From Aricia agestis (taxonomy: Eukaryota > Arthropoda > Insecta > Lepidoptera > Lycaenidae): a DNA stretch of 64,000 nucleotides. The stretch lies in assembly GCF_905147365.1 (NCBI RefSeq), contig NC_056419.1:441501-505500 (forward strand), written 5' to 3'. Numbering within the stretch: the stretch's first letter is position 1; each line of letters opens with the position of its first letter. Positions 49,001 to 58,231 of this stretch are shown here, one piece after another. The translations under genes were made by a program, and so were the position numbers. The notes under the pieces are model-generated. The model was not told where the DNA came from. It saw nothing but the letters and a program-made list of their open reading frames with translations, and did no database searches.

Positions 49001-52000
49001 CCCGCTCGCCTCCTGCAACGTCACCCACTACCACCCCACCGACACCGTCCCCTGCGACGCCTTCGTCTACCAGAACCATGAGACTATCTATGCTGAGGTA
49101 TGTGTAAAACCTAAAGAAAACTCTAAAGATCAATTCAAACCGCAATGTGACGCGTAGTTTCATTTCTAAATTGACTTTGCAAGACTTCTCACGAGGTTGA
49201 AATCTGTCAAATCCTTACAAATTTAGAACTGCATCTACGCGTAACGTTGCGGTCTGAATTGGCCCTTATTCGTAGTAATAAAGTGAATCGAGGACGTTTT
49301 GTTATGCTAGTGACATAATTTTCAAAGAATGAGGTTGAGTAAATTTGATGTGTTTTGTGTAACTAACTATTGATGTGCAGTTCAACCTGGCGTGTAACGA
49401 GTGGCAGCGTACGCTGGTGGGCACGGTGCGCAACGCGGCACTACCTGTCTCATTGCTGCTCACCGGTTTCGTGAGCGACAAGTGAGTAACTGTTTTTTTC
49501 GTTTGGTCCTTTTCTTTGTCTTGTCCTTTCCTAAATCTTATTACAAAACCTCCCCAGACTCACCACGAATATTTCAAGACTGTTCGTTAACCTAATCGGT
49601 TCTTTCTCGAGTTTTAACGAGAGTAGCATAATTAAAAAAATATTTTTAGCCGATTTTAGTACTACCAGCGCCCTGGGCGAGATGTCTTTGGCACTCAGGG
49701 TGCTGACAGTGCTGAAAAAATTGGCCCCCCTTTTGTATTCCTTCAGCAACCCCTTTTATCCGGCGCCCAAGGCGGTCGCCCCCCCACTAACGCCGCTACT
49801 GGTTCCACAGGTGGGGTCGTCGCACAGCATTCTGCGTGTTCGTGGCGTGCGCGGGCTGCCTGGGCGTGGTGAAGTCGTTCGCGCCGAGTTACCCACTCTA
49901 CCTCGCCATGGAGTTCCTCGAGGCCGCGCTCGGCTACGGCTTCAACAGCGCCGCATATGTCATGGGTAAGCTCTAACAATCATCTAAGGAGTGTCGGTTT
50001 TAGCTCTACCGGCTCCCTGGGCGATATTTCGGCGCCCTAAGCATGGTCACCATGGAAGCAATTTCTTTTTTCGAAAGAATAGACAAAGTGACGGATTAAC
50101 AAAGGAAATCCGCCACTTTATTACTAAAATCTCTCACTATATCGATTCTTTTCCGTTTCCAATGCTGTTATGCTAAGCATGCAGGTTGCTGGTAGTGCTT
50201 TTTGGAGCGCCCTTTTTGTTTGCCTTCGGTGCCCCTTTTTATCCGGTGCCCTGGGCGGTCGTCTAGCATCGACTCCCCCTAACGCTGCTACTGCATCTGA
50301 GTTAACATAGTGCTGCATATTTATCTTTGTTCCATTCCATAAACTAAAATTAATCTTCCGTGATCTAAGCTAGTTTTGATACGCGAGCTACCACATAATC
50401 GAAAGTGGTAAGTTATTATGTTCGCGTACTGCGATACTGTTAGATTGTAAAACAGAGGAACTTATGGTTTTTTATGGAGACTTTATTATCTTCAATAACA
50501 ATTACGTATGTTATATAAAAATAAATAAATAAAATGTGTGTTTCAGCGGTGGAGCTAGCGCGGCCGTCGTTGCGCGCGGCGTTCGCGTGCGCGACGGGCG
50601 TGACGTACGGGCTGGGCGGGGTCGTGTTCGCGGCGCTCGCGGCGAACGTGCGCTACTGGCGTGAGCTGCTGCGGACGATACACGCGCCCGCGGTACTGCT
50701 CACCCTGTACTGGCTGCTGCTCGACGACAGCGCGCGCTGGCTGCATGCCTCCGGCCGCCGGGACCGCGCCCAGGCGGTCGTGAGGAAGGCGGCGCAGTGG
50801 AATAAGGTACTATCAGAGAAGTCGATTCCTAGGCTGTAGGCAGATGGGGGACCTACGTAGTTTGGTCGCGGGGTTAAATCAGACCGCATAGCTGCATTTC
50901 ATTTGTATGGATTTGACAGATTTGCAAGACGTCTCACGCAATTGAAATCTGTCAAATCCATACTTTAGAAATGTATAGCTACGCCACAATAGACATAACT
51001 ACGCTACGCGTCGCGTTGCAATCTGATTCAACCCTAAACTTTTTTCGCAACTACATAATATTATGTCTTTTTCCGACTTTTAAAGTATCTCCTTACCACA
51101 AATCTCCTTACCCATCTAAAACAGTTCAGTCGTTTAAGCGTGAAAAGATAGGTCTGCGGACAGCCAGAGATAAAGATGATTTTTTGCTTTAAATTAGTCA
51201 GAGGTACACAACTCCGGGGCCTCTTCTGTTTGTCAGGTCCTACTGGACGAGAAGCTCCTGCAGTCCATAGCGGGCGAGGCGCGGGGTGACAGGGGGGAAG
51301 GGGCCAGCAGTACAGCAAGGGGCGAGCCCAACCCGTGGCTGGCGGTGCTGCGGTCGCGCGCGCTGCTGCTGCGGCTGGCGGTGTGCAGCTGGTGCTGGGT
51401 CGCCGCCGCCTTCGTCTACTACGGCCTCACCATCAACTCCGTGGCGCTCGCCGGCGACAAATACATCAACTTCGCGCTCAACATGCTGATGGAGGTCGGT
51501 ATAAACTGTTAGCGCCGTCCGGACTTGCCGAAAATGTTGAATTAGGGTTAAGTCAGACCGGAACGCGAAGCGTAGATGCATTTCTGAGAGATTTGCAAGA
51601 CGTCTCACACAATTGAAATGCAGTACAAATTTAGAAATCCTAAGGGTCAGTTCAGACCGCAACGGGACGAGGCGAGGCGACGCGCGGTGGGGCATAAATT
51701 TGTATGGATTTGACAGATTTCAATTGCGTGAGACGTCTTGCGAGTTGCGAATCTGTCAAATCTATAATATTTTAGAAACGCATCTACGCGTCGCGTCGCG
51801 GTCTGAATCAAACCTAGCACTGCGATTGAAAATAGTGACAAGTCTTTATGGTGTTGGCCTAATTAGCCCCCTATAGTAAAATTTTAAGCCCCAATTTCAC
51901 CAACGTCTGTTAGTGTTACAGCTTGTTAAAATGTCATGTCTTCTCTTTCATTGATAAGAAAAACGAAAGATGCAACATGATATAAATTCTAGCGTTAACT

Positions 52001-53962
52001 TTAACAGTCGTTGGTGAAATTGGGGCTTAGTATAAGCCTTCATGAACAACTGCAGGTGGTGGCGTCGCTACTGATCGTGATGTCGCTAGAGCGGTTCGGC
52101 CGCAAGCGCAGCATCTTCTCCGCCTACCTGGTGTGCGGTTTCGCCTGCGTCACGCCGTACTTCGTCTGTATGTATCTTAAGTAATTTTCGGATTATGTCA
52201 ATTGAATGTTAGCTCATAGCTGTGATGTGATCTGTCGGCTGGGTTTGACGTAACTTGACTAAATTATGTAGGTCCGCCATCTTCATAGGAATCAATTTCT
52301 CTGAATATAAAGGTGCGTCCACATATTTTGTATCATTTGCGCGATTTGATCTCCGTCGCGATCATCGCGCCGTATCAAGTATGCGTATCATAGTGTGGAC
52401 GCCTATTAGATCATTCTGCCGATCATGTGTGTATTTGATACGACACGTATCAGATACGCGGTTAATAGCGATCGGGGCGTATCATGATACGCGTATCATT
52501 TTCATACGCTTCGATGATACGCGACGGAGATCTGATCGCGCAAATGATACAAATGTGGACGCACCTTAATATTTTGTAATCTGAAACTTGGAAGTTAACG
52601 TAGCGATATAAAGTAATGCATTATACATACTGTGAATTGTTGTTTTTACCAGTCAAGTAAATGGTATCGAATAATAATTGTTACAGTCAAGTGATTAATG
52701 TTTGTAGACGTAATGAAGTCAATCAGTAGGTACTATTCGATTTCGATCGGTCGTGCGGTGTTCTTAATTTCTTACCTTACTTACTTATAATTTTATCGTT
52801 ATTAAAAAGATCCCATATTTTTTTATTCTATCGGCACAGCAATTGAAATTATGTTAAACCACAAAATTTCAAAGTCATGTTGTGTGGTCGGCTTTCCTAG
52901 CGCTTTTCTGTACCCAAATTATAATGTAGGTAGTAATAAACTATATTAATATCATGTTGATCCAGCCCACGGCAACACGGTGACGGGTCTGTACTTCGTG
53001 GGCAAGCTGGCGATCTCGTTCGCGTACAACTCGCTGTACGTGTTCGTGGCCGAGCTGTTCCCCACCGCCGTGCGCTCGTCCGCGCTCGCCGCGTGCTCGC
53101 TCGTCGGCCGCGCCGGCTCCGCGCTCGCGCCGCAGACGCCGCTGCTCGCGCCCACCACGCAGGTGAGTGGAGCTGTTACCCACCGCCGTCCGCGCTCGCC
53201 ACGTGCTCGCTCGTCGGCCGCGCCGGCTCTGCGCTCGCGCCGCAGACGCCGCTGCTCGCACCCACCACGCAGGTGAGTCGAGCTGTTACCCACCGCCGTC
53301 CGCCGTCCGCGCTCGCCGCGTGCTCGCTCGTCGGCCGCGCCGGCTCCGCGCTCGCGCCGCAGATGCCGCTGCTCGCGCCCACCACGCAGGTGAGTCGCCC
53401 GTTCTTTAATTGAAAAAAAAAAACGTATATTGTATTCATAAAAAATATATTATTTAGTTCTAGTTGAAGTCGCTTTAATTGAGTACTTATGTAATATTTG
53501 CTTGCTAATAAAACGGCAAAACGTAAACAGTACTACATGTACTCTGTTACAACACTTTTAATTTCATGTTAAATGCAAACAAAGCAATTGAAATTAAATT
53601 AATTGAGTTGGTACAAACTGCAACGTTATAAAAACTGTCCGATTTAAGAGTAGCTGACTCCAATATCTCTTAAACATTCATTTTGCGGAATATTTTTGCT
53701 TTGTGATTTGCAGGCTCTGCTGTACGGCGGCGCGGCGCTGTCGGCGGCGCTGCTGGTACTGCTGGCGCCGGAGACACGTCGCGCGCCGCTGCCGCCCGGC
53801 GCCGCCGCCGCCGAGCGCCTGCGCGCGCCGCCGCGGACGCCCGCGCACTCGCGAGTGCACTCGCCCGTCCACTCGCCGCGAGTGACGCCCCTCGCCACGC
53901 CCGCCGACACGCTCGGCCGCACGCACGACAGACAACATCACAACCTCAATACGCGGTTCTGA
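45621..53962 (+). CDS. Gene D: complete SLC22-family organic ion transporter, 9 exons, 647 residues
   Basis: Exons: 45621-46033, 48899-49097, 49381-49481, 49811-49965, 50547-50806, 51237-51494, 52056-52167, 52966-53162, 53714-53962. The total is 1944 nt with stop, and every junction is GT-AG and in phase. Residues 1-110 are a hydrophilic, acidic N-terminal extension not seen in gene C. Helix 1 lies near 113-135. The Cys-rich extracellular loop (139-204) has sequons NAT and NVT. GFVSDKWGRR (about 233-242) is the MFS signature. Helices 3-4 fill 243-289. Helices 5-6 end at DDSARWLH. Helices 7-8 are in exon 6, and SLERFGRKRS and helix 9 in exon 7. Helices 10-11 with ELFPTAVRS are in exon 8. Helix 12, PETRRAPLP and a Ser/Pro/His-rich tail are in exon 9. 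The family role is polyspecific plasma-membrane transport of organic ions; the substrate is not determinable. Introns 5-7 are absent from gene C and rich in MITEs. No stop separates the first Met from upstream frame bases, so an upstream start is not excluded. Confidence 0.92.
46379..46429 (+). repeat. Perfect 21-bp hairpin in gene D intron 1
   Basis: ATTCGGGGCTTATTTTCAAT(A), a 9-nt loop, then the exact complement. No second copy was seen in the window. Confidence 0.85.
47005..47464 (+). mobile_element. TTAA-flanked MITE, 460 bp, copy 2 (gene D intron 1)
   Basis: TTAA at 47001-47004 and 47465-47468, with inverted ends GAGGATACAC / GTGTATCCTC. No coding potential. Confidence 0.75.
48315..48475. 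mobile_element. Palindromic MITE (GACGCGTAGATGCATTTCTA family), gene D intron 1
   Basis: The ends are near complements (GATTCAGAC.. / ..GTCTGAATTTACCC). The arms include TGTATGGATTTGACAGATT. The family also occurs at 19420-19920 (split), 49122-49266, 50869-51040, 51543-51645 and 51646-51815. Confidence 0.75.
48899..49097 (+). CDS. Gene D exon 2 (extracellular loop 1)
   Basis: 199 nt opening CLVPECEGPG and ending ETIYAE at GAG|GTATGT, with six cysteines and two sequons. A repeat ends about 30 bp before its acceptor, which has a weak pyrimidine tract. Confidence 0.93.
49122..49266. mobile_element. Same palindromic MITE family, gene D intron 2
   Basis: AATTCAAACCGCAATGTGAC.. to ..GTTGCGGTCTGAATTGGCCC. 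Confidence 0.7.
49381..49481 (+). CDS. Gene D exon 3
   Basis: 101 nt, FNLACNEWQRTLVGT.. to GFVSDK with donor AA|GTGAGT; helix 2. Length and phase are identical to gene C exon 3. Confidence 0.93.
49811..49965 (+). CDS. Gene D exon 4
   Basis: 155 nt, WGRRTAFCVF.. to NSAAYVM, donor G|GTAAGC; helices 3-4. Length and phase are identical to gene C exon 4. Confidence 0.93.
50547..50806 (+). CDS. Gene D exon 5
   Basis: 260 nt, VELARPSLRAAF.. to AAQWNK; helices 5-6. The donor GTACTATCAGAG is the terminal sequence of a dispersed MITE family (see 50807-50868). Reading on past it meets a stop after ten codons. Confidence 0.92.
50807..50868 (+). mobile_element. MITE end that supplies the gene D intron 5 splice donor
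   Basis: Starts GTACTATCAGAGAAGTCGAT, as do the ends of copies at 22567 and (reverse) 12301 and 31264. Base 1 is the first intron base. The element is cut at about 50868 by the next MITE. Confidence 0.7.
50869..51040. mobile_element. Palindromic MITE in gene D intron 5
   Basis: GGGTTAAATCAGACCGCA.. to ..GTTGCAATCTGATTCAACCC, same family as 48315-48475. Confidence 0.7.
51237..51494 (+). CDS. Gene D exon 6
   Basis: 258 nt, exactly 86 codons, opening VLLDEKLLQSI and ending NMLMEV-type sequence at GAG|GTCGGT. It has a Gly/Ser/Arg linker and helices 7-8. The GTCGGT donor is non-consensus after GT but is the only one that keeps frame with exon 7. Confidence 0.87.
51543..51815. mobile_element. Two adjacent MITE copies in gene D intron 6
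   Basis: A shorter copy (51543-51645) and a full palindromic copy (51646-51815) of the same family. Confidence 0.7.
51885..52029. mobile_element. Palindromic MITE (TAAGCCCCAATTTCACCAAC ends), gene D intron 6
   Basis: Perfect 21-bp terminal inverted repeats; the interior folds imperfectly. Confidence 0.8.
52056..52167 (+). CDS. Gene D exon 7
   Basis: 112 nt, VVASLLIVMSLERFGRKRS.. to TPYFV, donor T|GTATGT; helix 9 and the second MFS loop motif. Confidence 0.9.
52310..52567. mobile_element. Palindromic MITE (AAGGTGCGTCCACAT ends), gene D intron 7
   Basis: Arms of about 60 bp with GTATCATTTGCGCGATTTGA and GATCTCCGTCGCG. The centre is rich in ATACGCGTATCA motifs. Confidence 0.8.
52966..53162 (+). 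CDS. Gene D exon 8
   Basis: 197 nt, HGNTVTGLYFVGKLA.. through AELFPTAVRSS to LLAPTTQ, donor CAG|GTGAGT; helices 10-11. The last about 110 bp including the donor are repeated twice more downstream (53163-53395). The first donor keeps frame with exon 9. Confidence 0.87.
53053..53395 (+). repeat. Triplication of the gene D exon 8 end and its splice donor
   Basis: Unit of 110 bp (117 in the third copy through an extra CCGTCCG) covering CACCGCCGT.. to ACCACGCAG|GTGAGT. Donor-like sites lie at 53163, 53273 and 53390. Confidence 0.9.
53714..53962 (+). CDS. Gene D exon 9
   Basis: 249 nt from a TTTGCAG acceptor to TGA, opening ALLYGGAALSAALLV; helix 12, then LAPETRRAPLP and a 55-residue tail with repeated HSRVHSPVHSP. 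The GC content is very high. Confidence 0.9.
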   Translation, partial: ALLYGGAALSAALLVLLAPETRRAPLPPGAAAAERLRAPPRTPAHSRVHSPVHSPRVTPLATPADTLGRTHDRQHHNLNTRF

Positions 53963-55476
53963 CGCACCAGCCCCAGAAGATGAGAAAAGGAAACGCAAAA
54001 TGAAATACAAAATAGTATCAAAGGTGCTACAACTAAGGACTTCACTAAGGAGCAACAGAAAAAGGACGCAGTAGCTCGTACTCATAGAGCAAGGAGAGAA
54101 CTATCGATTACAATATTGGATAATATTATAATGATTATTAAGACGATGTCAAACGTGGCTAAACTAGTCAAAATTTTAGTAGGCACAACGGCGTGCAAAT
54201 TGTGTTGGTAAGTACTTAACTTGTGCTGTGATTTTTTAATTTCAAACAAATATTACTTTATGTACTTAGTCATACCAAAATGTACTTAATGTATTGAATG
54301 CAGAATATATTATTGTTGATATTATTTTTATAAAAATATGCGCAATAAAAACAAGATACATAAGTAAGGCATTTTCATTATTTTATTACCAGGAAAAAAT
54401 TACATTACGGAAGTAAATTACATTACGAATCAGTGCCGATATCTAATAATAATAATATTAATAATATAAAATATATTGTTGTATAATATTATACTCTTAC
54501 AATATAATACTTACCTAATATTATTATTTCGAAATAGATATAAATAAAAATATAAATATTTTGTGTGTACCTTATTATTTCAATAAAAAAACTAGATACT
54601 TGTATTAGGATCTATTTTATATTTAGTTCACATATTTCTTTTATTTAAAATGTAAAGCTTATATCCCTGTATGTTGTCCAAAATACCATTCACCAAGAAT
54701 ATTATTATAAAACCTGAATTATAAGATGAATATACAAACTAGGTACTCGTTAAATGTATGCTAGGATTAGAAAGTTGATAAGAAACAACTTAATCATAGC
54801 AAAATAATGAACCCTTTAGAACAAACAACCTTTCCCAAAGTGGACGATAACGCCCCCTTGTGGGCGCTGAAGTGGGGCAGTATGAGACCCAGAAAAAAAT
54901 TGGGGCGTTGTGTAGAGGCTTGGGGGGTGTTTTATTTCATCTGAATGCATTTTAAATTGAAACAATGGGGGCGCTCAAACATAATTTGTTCTCAAAGTGG
55001 GTAGTAAACAAAATAACTTTGGGAACCTCTGCTTTAGAATATCGACTTTAATTAGGTATACCGCTGTTGAATGTAATTTTATTTACTCTAATTAAAAACT
55101 TACCTACATACGTATAAGTTTCGTATAGAAAAATAAGTATAAAATATTTCTTCAATATTTTATACTTAGAATAAATTCGTTTAAGTCGTAAACTTAACAA
55201 TACAAAATTCCGGTCTTCGATGTTTGTCTACAATCGTTCCTTTGCGTCGACTGCACGGTGCACCGCACCTATTATGTCAATATAGTGTTCGTCTTTTACA
55301 TACAGGACAAAATCACTTCCAGTCCTCAAGGACTACCGCCAAAAGTGTTCTTTCACATATTATTGCACAATATCACTTCAAGTCGGTCGTCAAGGACAAG
55401 TTTTTTGGCTAACACATTAGCACAGCCGCACATTTAACTTGGACTATCTTTAGTTTAGTTACAATCACTATCGACG
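53963..55476. other. Convergent 3' spacer between gene D and Mfsd8
   Basis: AT-rich and without clear repeats; it should hold both 3' UTRs. AATAAA at 54344 suits gene D. Several TTTATT stretches (for example near 55080) could serve Mfsd8. Nothing else is recognised. Confidence 0.5.
54344..54349 (+). terminator. Candidate polyadenylation signal of gene D
   Basis: AATAAA, 382 bp after the gene D stop and the first such hexamer in the 3' flank. Position supports it; usage is unproven. Confidence 0.4.
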
Positions 55477-55767
55477 TCACACGGGAGCCGCATCAGGCTG
55501 CGCGGGCGGCGCGGGCGGCGCGGGCGCGCTTAGCGGCTGCAGCTCGGTGGGGGGCGGGGCGGAAGGCGCGGGGGGCCGCAGGCGCGCGTACACGAGCCGC
55601 AGCGCGAGCAGCGCGGCGAGCGTGAGCGCGGCGGTGCTCGCGAACGTGGCGTCCGGGCCGAACCGCGCGTACACGCCGGACACGAACACCGGGCCGAGCG
55701 CGCGCGACCCGCACCCCGCGCCCGTCAGCACGCCCTGCCACACGCCCTGCGGCCGCGGACCCAGCAC
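55477..55767 (-). CDS. Mfsd8: Mfsd8 terminal exon
   Basis: 291 nt including TGA. It opens VLGPRPQGVWQGVLTGAG and has the last helices and a 35-residue Pro/Ala-rich C-terminus. Confidence 0.92.
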   Translation of the reverse strand: MLGPRPQGVWQGVLTGAGCGSRALGPVFVSGVYARFGPDATFASTAALTLAALLALRLVYARLRPPAPSAPPPTELQPLSAPAPPAPPAQPDAAPV

Positions 55768-57788
55768 CTGACATCACACATATTATTATTTACAGATTCA
55801 CACACACAATCACACTACAGTTTATCACGTTATGTCTCTTTCGGCTATATAACATGATAATATATGGAATAATATGCTGAATATAATAAATTGGGACGAA
55901 GTTCCTTATCGCGCGCACCTCTCCGTTCTCCTCGTTCGATCACACTTTTGTAACTTTTTTTTTTAATCTTATTTATTTTATAAGCCTTACATCCTGAAGA
56001 ACGTTCTCATCACGCATTTACCAGCTTACTCCCCAAGTCAATCATGCGTATAGAAGTTTTACTTCAAAAATACATAGATATTATATTATATTATGTATAG
56101 GTAACGTTTCTGAATATTCACCTTCGAGAATATAGTCTGTATGAGGGTGACGCCGAGCGGGTAGCCGACGGAGACGCACGCGTAGCCGAGCAGGAACTGC
56201 GGCAGCGTAAGCACGCGAGACGTGGCGCACCAGGGCTGCCGGTCCACCGGGCAGCCGCCCCCGGCCTCCACCCCCGCGGCTAGGGGCGGTGCGCCCGGAC
56301 CCCACGGGATACACAGCAGCGACGCCGCCGCCGTCAGTAGGAACCCGCCCCACACCAGCAGCGCCCTAAAACCACGATAATGCGGTCTTCAATGGCACAT
56401 TAATCGCAACAGATAAGCAAATAACTGTTCATATAAAACTTTTAATAATCGTAAAAACAGCGATCCTCGAAAGTAAATATTATCGTTTAATGTAGTAAAC
56501 TAGTTTCCGCTACGACCAATAAAAAAATAATTCGGGCGCAATTGCTTCTGTAGTTGTAGTGATATTATTACAATAATATCAATGACGCCCGCAACTCCGT
56601 TGCGCCAAAACTCGTATATCTCTCGGGAACCGTGCATTTTTCCGGGACAAAAAGTGTCCTATGTCCTTTCCCGGGACTCAAAGTATCTCCATTCCCAACA
56701 AAATTGGTTCAGCAGCGTGAGTGTGAGGAGGTAACAGACAGACAGACAGACGGACATGCTTTCGCATTTATAATATTCGACCGATCAATACCTCTCCTCG
56801 AAGATTTTTGTGAGCGGTGCGATGAGCGCGAAAACGACGCAGGCGACCACGGCGCCGGCGCTCATCAGCGCGCCCATGTACTGCAGCGCCTGCCGCTTGC
56901 TCCATGCGAACTGGTCCATCGTCAGCGGCGTCGCCAGCGTCTCCAGCAGCACGAAGTTGAACACCAGCACGAAGAACGCGCCCACCAGCGTCCAGCTGCT
57001 CACCAGGTCCGGCTTCAGCTCCGCCAGCGCCTCCTTCTCTGTAATTTAATAATAATAAATCCCACACAGATGTCGGTAACGGTGGCCGGTTTCATTGAAA
57101 CCGGACCAGTAACGACCTACCCAAGTGTGTGCGCAGCACACAAGAGCACTCTCTATTCCTTTTACACTCGTAACCCAGTGGGGCGGGCGACCGACACGAC
57201 TGGCGAGAGATCAGGCGCAGGACCGACTTTTTACATGCCCATCCGACGCATGGATCATCTTATTTGTCAGACAATAAGGTGATCAGCCTGCATTGTCCTA
57301 ACCAAACTTGGAAATATCATGTTTCCAAAGCGGGAATCGAACCCACGACCTTCAGGTCAAGAGTTACGCTCATAACCACTAATATAATAGCAGCAGTCAG
57401 TAAAACGATATTCTGCAGTAGAAAGACAGGAGCTGCCGGTCCGGGAACTGGTCCGGCGAGATCATTTTTTTACCCTCACCGGTCTCCTTGCCGCGGAGGA
57501 GCATGGCCTCCCTCGCCGCGATCTTGTGCTCGGTGAAGCAGAAGGGCAGGAAGCAAACGAGGTTGACGAGCCCGAGGAGGACGTTGGCCCAGCCGGCGGC
57601 AGTGTACATGTCGAGGCGGGGCGCGGCGGTGTAGGCGGGGCCGGGGCCGAGCGGCGCGGCGGCGGCCTGCAGCGCCGGCCCCACCACGAACCCCAGCACC
57701 TGCGCCAGCGACGCGCCCGCCACCGCCCGCGTGCGCTCGCCCGCCAGCGTCGCCGCCGACAGGTACGACCGTGCCACCGCCACGTTCG
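55477..57788 (-). CDS. Mfsd8: Gene E: MFSD8/CLN7-like lysosomal MFS protein, C-terminal two-thirds (4 exons)
   Basis: Exons in order: 57480-57788, 56792-57038, 56122-56365, 55477-55767. All junctions are GT-AG and in phase, about 362 residues to TGA. The first exon opens NVAVARSYLSAAT.. and has ERTRAVAGASLAQVLGFVVGP. The second carries ETLATPLTMDQFAWSKRQA, and the third ALLVWGGF.. and GCPVDRQPWC. The last opens VLGPRPQGVWQG and includes ALGPVFVSGVY, then a Pro/Ala-rich tail. These are the conserved blocks of MFSD8, a 12-helix lysosomal membrane protein of about 500 residues, linked in people to neuronal ceroid lipofuscinosis and reported as an endolysosomal chloride channel. About 130 N-terminal residues are missing and must lie right of base 64000. 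The gene converges on gene D. Two of its three introns are largely mobile-element sequence. Identity is strong from motifs recalled for the family. Confidence 0.92.
56122..56365 (-). CDS. Mfsd8: Mfsd8 exon
   Basis: 244 nt, ALLVWGGFLLTAAAS.., a luminal loop with two cysteines (GGGCPVDRQPWCATS), then GYPLGVTLIQTIFSK at AAG|GTGAAT. Confidence 0.92.
56792..57038 (-). CDS. Mfsd8: Mfsd8 exon
   Basis: 247 nt, KEALAELKPDLVSSWT.. with PLTMDQFAWSKRQALQYMG, ending KIFEER at AG|GTATTG. The intron upstream is mostly a SINE. Confidence 0.92.
57050..57385 (-). mobile_element. tRNA-derived SINE filling an Mfsd8 intron
   Basis: Same family and same strand as Mfsd8, with GGGTTCGATTCCCGC in the head. It occupies about 336 of the 441 intron bases and ends within about 12 bp of the acceptor at 57039. 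Confidence 0.8.
57480..57788 (-). CDS. Mfsd8: Mfsd8 exon (first one in the window)
   Basis: 309 nt, acceptor GTTACAG, donor G|GTGAGG. It encodes RSYLSAATLAGERT.., LGFVVGPALQ.. and CFTEHKIAAREAML. The 5' neighbour exon is outside the window. Confidence 0.9.
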
Positions 57789-58231
57789 CTGTAACACGCG
57801 CGAACTCTTACTGTAACTTCTCAACCGAAACTCAGTAGCTGTAGTTCGAATGCAATAGTAACGACTTCGCCCGCGTAAAGACCGCGTAAGAATTTCATAA
57901 ACAAATTAGGCCAAAAAAAATAGCATAATATGATGGATCCCTCCCGTGGCTTACTTTTTATTTGTGCCAAATCTATATATTAATACGTGAGCCAGAAACT
58001 TTGTATCCCTTTTGACGAAAAATGGGGAAACGTAGGTGAATGAAATTTTGCACAGTTATAGTTTATATGATGAAGGAGTGCATCGAAATAATATTATTTT
58101 GAAATTATGTTTTTATCATACATATTTTTAACAAATAAAACATTACACACACTACAACACACACACTAGGAAAAATTACAGATTTTTGAGTGACAAGCCT
58201 ATACATACGAATTATACTCTTTTATTTATGA

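Noticed and set aside
51240..51695. 151-codon minus-strand frame
   Set aside because: Antisense of gene D exon 6 continuing into MITE sequence.
53176..53439. Ala/Arg-rich open frames on both strands over the exon 8 triplication
   Set aside because: High GC and tandem repetition leave all frames open; only the SLC22 frame has homology.
56632..57282. 216-codon open frame on the plus strand
   Set aside because: It crosses a Helitron-like fragment, the antisense of an Mfsd8 exon and a SINE. The coding signal is on the other strand.
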